DNA of 64,000 nt. Source: JANQIV01 sp050117315. Its GTDB lineage: Bacteria; Bacteroidota; Ignavibacteria; Ignavibacteriales; Melioribacteraceae. The notes below the pieces were generated by a model. That model had not been told where the DNA came from and made no database searches. It saw only the letters and a program-made list of their open reading frames with translations. Made by a program: the position numbers and the translations under genes. Below, one piece after another: positions 61,238-64,000 of the stretch. The DNA lies in assembly GCA_050117315.1 (NCBI GenBank), contig JASFMY010000011.1, forward strand, positions 1 to 64,000. The letters are read 5' to 3'. How positions within the stretch are numbered: position 1 is the first letter of the stretch; every line of letters starts with the position of its first letter.

Positions 61238-61702
61238 TTGGCTGTTAAGTTAAGATTACGAAGAATGGGTAAGAAAAGACAACCTATTTACAAGGTTGTT
61301 GCTGCAGACATCCGTTCTCCGAGAGATGGAAGGTTTATTGAGGCGATAGGATTATACAATCCAAAAACAAATCCTGCTACAATGGAAATAAAAGAAGAGC
61401 GTGCGTTATACTGGTTAGGGGTTGGTGCTCAACCAACAAATACTGTGAAGAATATTCTCTCTAAAAAAGGAATTATATTAAAAAAGAACTTAATCCAGAA
61501 AGGTTTATCAGAAGAAGAAATAGCAAACCAAATGGATGAGTGGAATAAAAAACAAGAAGCAAAATTAGCTAAATTAAACGAAAACAAAAAAGAAGTTAAA
61601 AAAGAAGAAGCCAAGATAGAGTCTGAAGAGATTGAAAATAAAAATTCTGAGGAAGTCAAGGGTGCTGCTTCTGAAGACTCGACCGAAGAAAAAGCAGATT
61701 AA
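61238..61702 (+). CDS. rpsP: 30S ribosomal protein S16
   Basis: This encodes 154 residues, TTG start at 61238 with GGAGGT about ten bases before. The first 80 residues are normal S16 (AVKLRLRRMGKKRQPIYKVV, RDGRFIEAIGLYNP). The remaining 70 are a low-complexity Lys/Glu-rich tail (KKEVKKEEAKIESEEIENKN). Most S16 proteins are 80-100 residues, so the tail is an extension as seen in some Bacteroidota relatives. Confidence 0.93.
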   Translation: MAVKLRLRRMGKKRQPIYKVVAADIRSPRDGRFIEAIGLYNPKTNPATMEIKEERALYWLGVGAQPTNTVKNILSKKGIILKKNLIQKGLSEEEIANQMDEWNKKQEAKLAKLNENKKEVKKEEAKIESEEIENKNSEEVKGAASEDSTEEKAD

Positions 61703-61764
61703 TTTCTTTTTTTCTTAGGTTCTCGTACAAAAAGTACCCGGTTCAAAAAAAGAGAGGTACTCAT

Positions 61765-61998
61765 ATGAAAGAATTTATTGAGTTTATCGCTAAACACCTT
61801 GTTGATAATCCCGAAAGCGTTGGCATTGAGGAAGCTAATCCAAATGAGAAGACAATTGAGTTAACTCTCAAAGTTGGCGCTGAAGATGTTGGCAAAGTAA
61901 TTGGCAAACAGGGTAAAACAGCTCAAGCTATGAGAACCTTATTAACTGCAATAGCAGCTAAAGAGGGCAAACGGGCAATCTTAAAGATTCTTGATTAG
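61765..61998 (+). CDS. khpA: KH-domain RNA-binding protein
   Basis: This encodes 77 residues, a single KH domain with the GKVIGKQGKTAQAMRTLL loop (the GxxG motif is GKQG) and ending in AILKILD. It is the KhpA/YlqC type commonly found after rpsP, with roles in RNA binding and ribosome maturation. The start has GAGAGGTAC upstream. The interval before it holds a small GTAC-based inverted repeat. Confidence 0.88.
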   Translation: MKEFIEFIAKHLVDNPESVGIEEANPNEKTIELTLKVGAEDVGKVIGKQGKTAQAMRTLLTAIAAKEGKRAILKILD

Positions 61999-62000
61999 AA

Positions 62001-62525
62001 TTGAGTTCGCTCAATTATTTCTTGATCGCTAAGGTTGTTTCCGTGTATAGTAAGGAAGGGTATTTAAGACTGATTTCATATTCAGACTTTCCTGAAAGAT
62101 TTTGGAATTTGAAATCAGTCTTTATTGATATTTTTGGTGATAAAAGGAAATTTATTGTAGAATATTCCGGTTTCATCAAAAATGAACTCGTAATAAAGTT
62201 TGAAAATTTTGACTGCGAGGAAGATGCAGTTCACTTAGTGGAAAAATTTATATACGTTCCAGAGAGTGAATCTGTAAAACTTCCTGGTGATACTTTTTAT
62301 ATACATGACTTAATCGGAAGTAAAGTAATTCAGAACGAAAAAGTAATCGGTTCTTTAATTGATGTATTGAGATCACCTGCAAATGATGTTTACGTGATCG
62401 CAAATGACGTAAAGAAAGAATTTTATGTCGCAGCATTGAAAAATAACATATCGAGTTTTGATCCGGTAAAGAAATTGTTAATTTTAAGCGATAGCTGTGA
62501 ATTAGTTACCAATGATCAGAATTGA
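62001..62525 (+). CDS. rimM: Ribosome maturation factor RimM
   Basis: This encodes 174 residues, TTG start two bases after the khpA stop. The N-terminal barrel (FLIAKVVSVYSKEGYLRLIS) and the PRC-barrel part (YIHDLIGSKVIQNEKVIGSL) fit RimM, which binds S19 and aids 30S assembly. Similarity is moderate, but gene order supports it strongly. It overlaps trmD by 14 bases. Confidence 0.88.
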   Translation: MSSLNYFLIAKVVSVYSKEGYLRLISYSDFPERFWNLKSVFIDIFGDKRKFIVEYSGFIKNELVIKFENFDCEEDAVHLVEKFIYVPESESVKLPGDTFYIHDLIGSKVIQNEKVIGSLIDVLRSPANDVYVIANDVKKEFYVAALKNNISSFDPVKKLLILSDSCELVTNDQN

Positions 62526-63195
62526 TATTATATCGGCTGTTCCTGATTCTCTTACGAGTATATTAAACACAAGTATTCTTAAGCGGGCTCAAGACCGTAA
62601 ACTTGTGGAAATAGTTGTTCATAACTTAAGAGATTTTGCTTATAATAAGCATAAACAAATAGATGATAAACCGTTCGGCGGCGGCGCAGGAATGCTGCTT
62701 AAACCGGAACCGTTCTTTGAATGTATTGAAAAGTTAATTGATGAAAGAAAATACGATCATATAATTTTTACAACACCGAAAGGCCAAATATATGATCAGA
62801 CTAATGCAAATAAATTCTCCCTGGCAAAAAATATTATTATAATTGCTGGCCACTACAAAGGAATTGACGACAGGGTAAGAGAAAAGTTTGCAACCGATGA
62901 AATTTCAATCGGTAATTTTATTTTAAGCGGCGGTGAATTGCTTGCATTAGTTATTGCTGATTCAATAATAAGATTAATTCCCGGCGTATTAAACGACGGT
63001 GAATCGGCATTAAATGATTCATTTATGGACGGCATGAAGGTGGAGGCGCCTTATTTTACAAGGCCTTCGGAATATAAAGGGATGAAAGTCCCGGAGGTTT
63101 TGCTTTCCGGCAATGAAAAAAAAATTAAAGACTGGAAAGAAGAACAGTCAAAAATTTTAACTGAAACTTGGAAAAAAAATAATACTATGGAGTAG
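62512..63195 (+). CDS. trmD: tRNA (guanine-N1)-methyltransferase
   Basis: This encodes 227 residues, the usual size. Motifs: DDKPFGGGAGMLLKPEP, AGHYKGIDDRVRE, and the trefoil-knot SAM site ISIGNFILSGGELLALVI. Also YFTRPSEYKGMKVPEVLLSG. It makes m1G37 in tRNAs that read CNN or similar codons. It is coupled with rimM by overlap and lies three bases before rplS. Confidence 0.96.
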   Translation: MIRIDIISAVPDSLTSILNTSILKRAQDRKLVEIVVHNLRDFAYNKHKQIDDKPFGGGAGMLLKPEPFFECIEKLIDERKYDHIIFTTPKGQIYDQTNANKFSLAKNIIIIAGHYKGIDDRVREKFATDEISIGNFILSGGELLALVIADSIIRLIPGVLNDGESALNDSFMDGMKVEAPYFTRPSEYKGMKVPEVLLSGNEKKIKDWKEEQSKILTETWKKNNTME

Positions 63196-63198
63196 AAG

Positions 63199-63546
63199 AT
63201 GGATAAATTAAACGAATTAGTGAAAGATCAGGAAAGAACAGATTTCCCGGTGTTTAATACCGGAGATAGGATTAAAGTACACGTGAGAGTTATTGAAGGC
63301 GACAAAGAAAGAATTCAGCCTTTTGAAGGGGATGTTATTAAAATAAGCGGAAGCGGAAATGGCAAATCTTTTACCGTAAGAAAAATATCGAGCGGCGTTG
63401 GTGTTGAAAGAGTATTCCCTTTCAATACGCCTAAGATTGCTAAGATCGACGTACTTAAACAGGGTAAAGTTAGAAGAGCGAAATTATATTATTTAAGAAA
63501 ATTATCCGGTAAAGCCGCAAGAATTAAAGACAAAAACGTTAGATAA
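63199..63546 (+). CDS. rplS: 50S ribosomal protein L19
   Basis: This encodes 115 residues. It carries FNTGDRIKVHVRVIEGDKER, IQPFEGDVIKISGSGNGKSF, GVGVERVFPFNTPKI and RRAKLYYLRKLSGKAARIK, all standard for L19 at the 30S-50S interface. It ends the ffh-rplS operon, followed by a terminator. Confidence 0.97.
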   Translation: MDKLNELVKDQERTDFPVFNTGDRIKVHVRVIEGDKERIQPFEGDVIKISGSGNGKSFTVRKISSGVGVERVFPFNTPKIAKIDVLKQGKVRRAKLYYLRKLSGKAARIKDKNVR

Positions 63547-63564
63547 TAAAGAGTATTTTTTATC

Positions 63565-63595
63565 AAAGCCGCTTTAAGGGGCGGCTTTTTTATTT
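63565..63595 (+). terminator. Intrinsic terminator after rplS
   Basis: AAAGCCGC (63565-63572) pairs with GCGGCTTT (63581-63588), with extra pairing in the loop side, then a T-run. It closes the ribosomal operon. Confidence 0.9.
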
Positions 63596-63602
63596 TAAAG
63601 AA

Positions 63603-64000
63603 ATGAAAATAATTATTCCCCAAAACCTATACGCTGCAATTTTCGCTTTGGTGCTTCCGGAAAATATCAAATCCGGTTTGGAAGTTTTAGCTTCTTCATT
63701 GATTAGTAAAGAAATTAAACAAAGTGATGATGCAATCGGTTTAATTCCTACTTGTGATATAATTACTCATCAAGATTTTTATATTTCTAAAAAATTTGCC
63801 ATTTCATTTGATGACATTTTATCAAACTCTTTTATTTATTTTAACCAGGAAGGTAATCCTTTATCCGAAATTTTGCTGCAGGGCGATATATCTTCCAACG
63901 AGGCAATTTTGACCAAAATTCTCTTTAAAGAAAAATATGATACTGATACTAATGTTGTCTTAGATGTGAACACCGAAAGAGAAGAAGAAAAAAATTATGT
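63603..64000 (+). CDS. Partial unidentified protein (runs off the window)
   Basis: The frame is open from the ATG at 63603 to the window end (about 132 codons). It starts MKIIIPQNLYAAIFALVLPE and contains AIGLIPTCDIITHQDF and SFIYFNQEGN. I do not recognise the family with confidence. The pattern of short beta strands with an IPT-like stretch recalls solute-binding-fold proteins such as MqnA-type enzymes, but this is a weak impression. No clear Shine-Dalgarno is seen. Confidence 0.55.
   Translation, partial: MKIIIPQNLYAAIFALVLPENIKSGLEVLASSLISKEIKQSDDAIGLIPTCDIITHQDFYISKKFAISFDDILSNSFIYFNQEGNPLSEILLQGDISSNEAILTKILFKEKYDTDTNVVLDVNTEREEEKNY

Noticed and set aside
1..64000. CRISPR arrays, tRNA or rRNA genes
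   Set aside because: No regularly spaced direct repeats were seen, and no tRNA-like TTCGAATC loops in a plausible cloverleaf or rRNA signature sequences were noticed by eye.

Overview
The window is AT-rich chromosomal DNA, with every recognised gene on the + strand. It most likely comes from a member of the Ignavibacteria (Bacteroidota/Chlorobi group). This is inferred from the type IX secretion (T9SS) C-terminal sorting domain, a PorV/PorQ-family protein, a TonB-dependent receptor with a CarboxypepD_reg-like front domain, a GWxTD-domain protein, and an F-ATP synthase operon that has subunits a, c, b, delta, alpha and gamma but no beta or epsilon nearby. There is no 16S gene in the window, so the placement is indirect.

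Layout. (1) 1-5400: a compact cassette that looks like a peptide natural-product locus. It has a 73-residue peptide with an acidic N-terminal half and six Cys in the C-terminal half, a hairpin terminator/attenuator, a GH57-like protein split into two overlapping frames, a DUF1611-like P-loop domain fused to the GH57 tail, and an ABC exporter. It is closed by a strong terminator. I know of no described system with this composition, and it is the best candidate for something new. (2) 5520-34260: an outer-membrane barrel-like protein and then a large cell-surface polysaccharide locus. This includes dTDP-glucose dehydratase, SLBB export protein, Wzz, an aminotransferase, two flippases, a Wzy-like polymerase, many glycosyltransferases, a sugar epimerase and a polyprenyl-phosphate sugar transferase. 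It contains recombination scars: a chimeric Wzz/SLBB pseudogene, a broken second copy of an lhgO-like oxidase interrupted by an AAA/DUF4143 ATPase gene, and a Y1 (RAYT-like) transposase unit with inverted-repeat ends. accA, a thioesterase and dut lie in its distal part.

(3) 34385-40238: housekeeping genes dnaE, an enoyl-ACP-reductase-like SDR, an acyl-CoA dehydrogenase and thioredoxin. (4) 40424-53093: a propeller-repeat protein, then a promoter with a long leader driving a TonB receptor / T9SS cargo / PorV-like trio. After a terminator come a GWxTD protein, an LpxL-type acyltransferase and a GT9 heptosyltransferase-like protein. (5) 53134-59824: an M23 peptidase, a bactofilin and the ATP synthase operon. 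(6) 59878-64000: the translation/secretion operon ffh-rpsP-khpA-rimM-trmD-rplS with its terminator, and the start of an unidentified gene that runs off the end.

I saw no rRNA, tRNA, CRISPR array or recognisable riboswitch. Product names rest on motif reading and family memory, with no database search.
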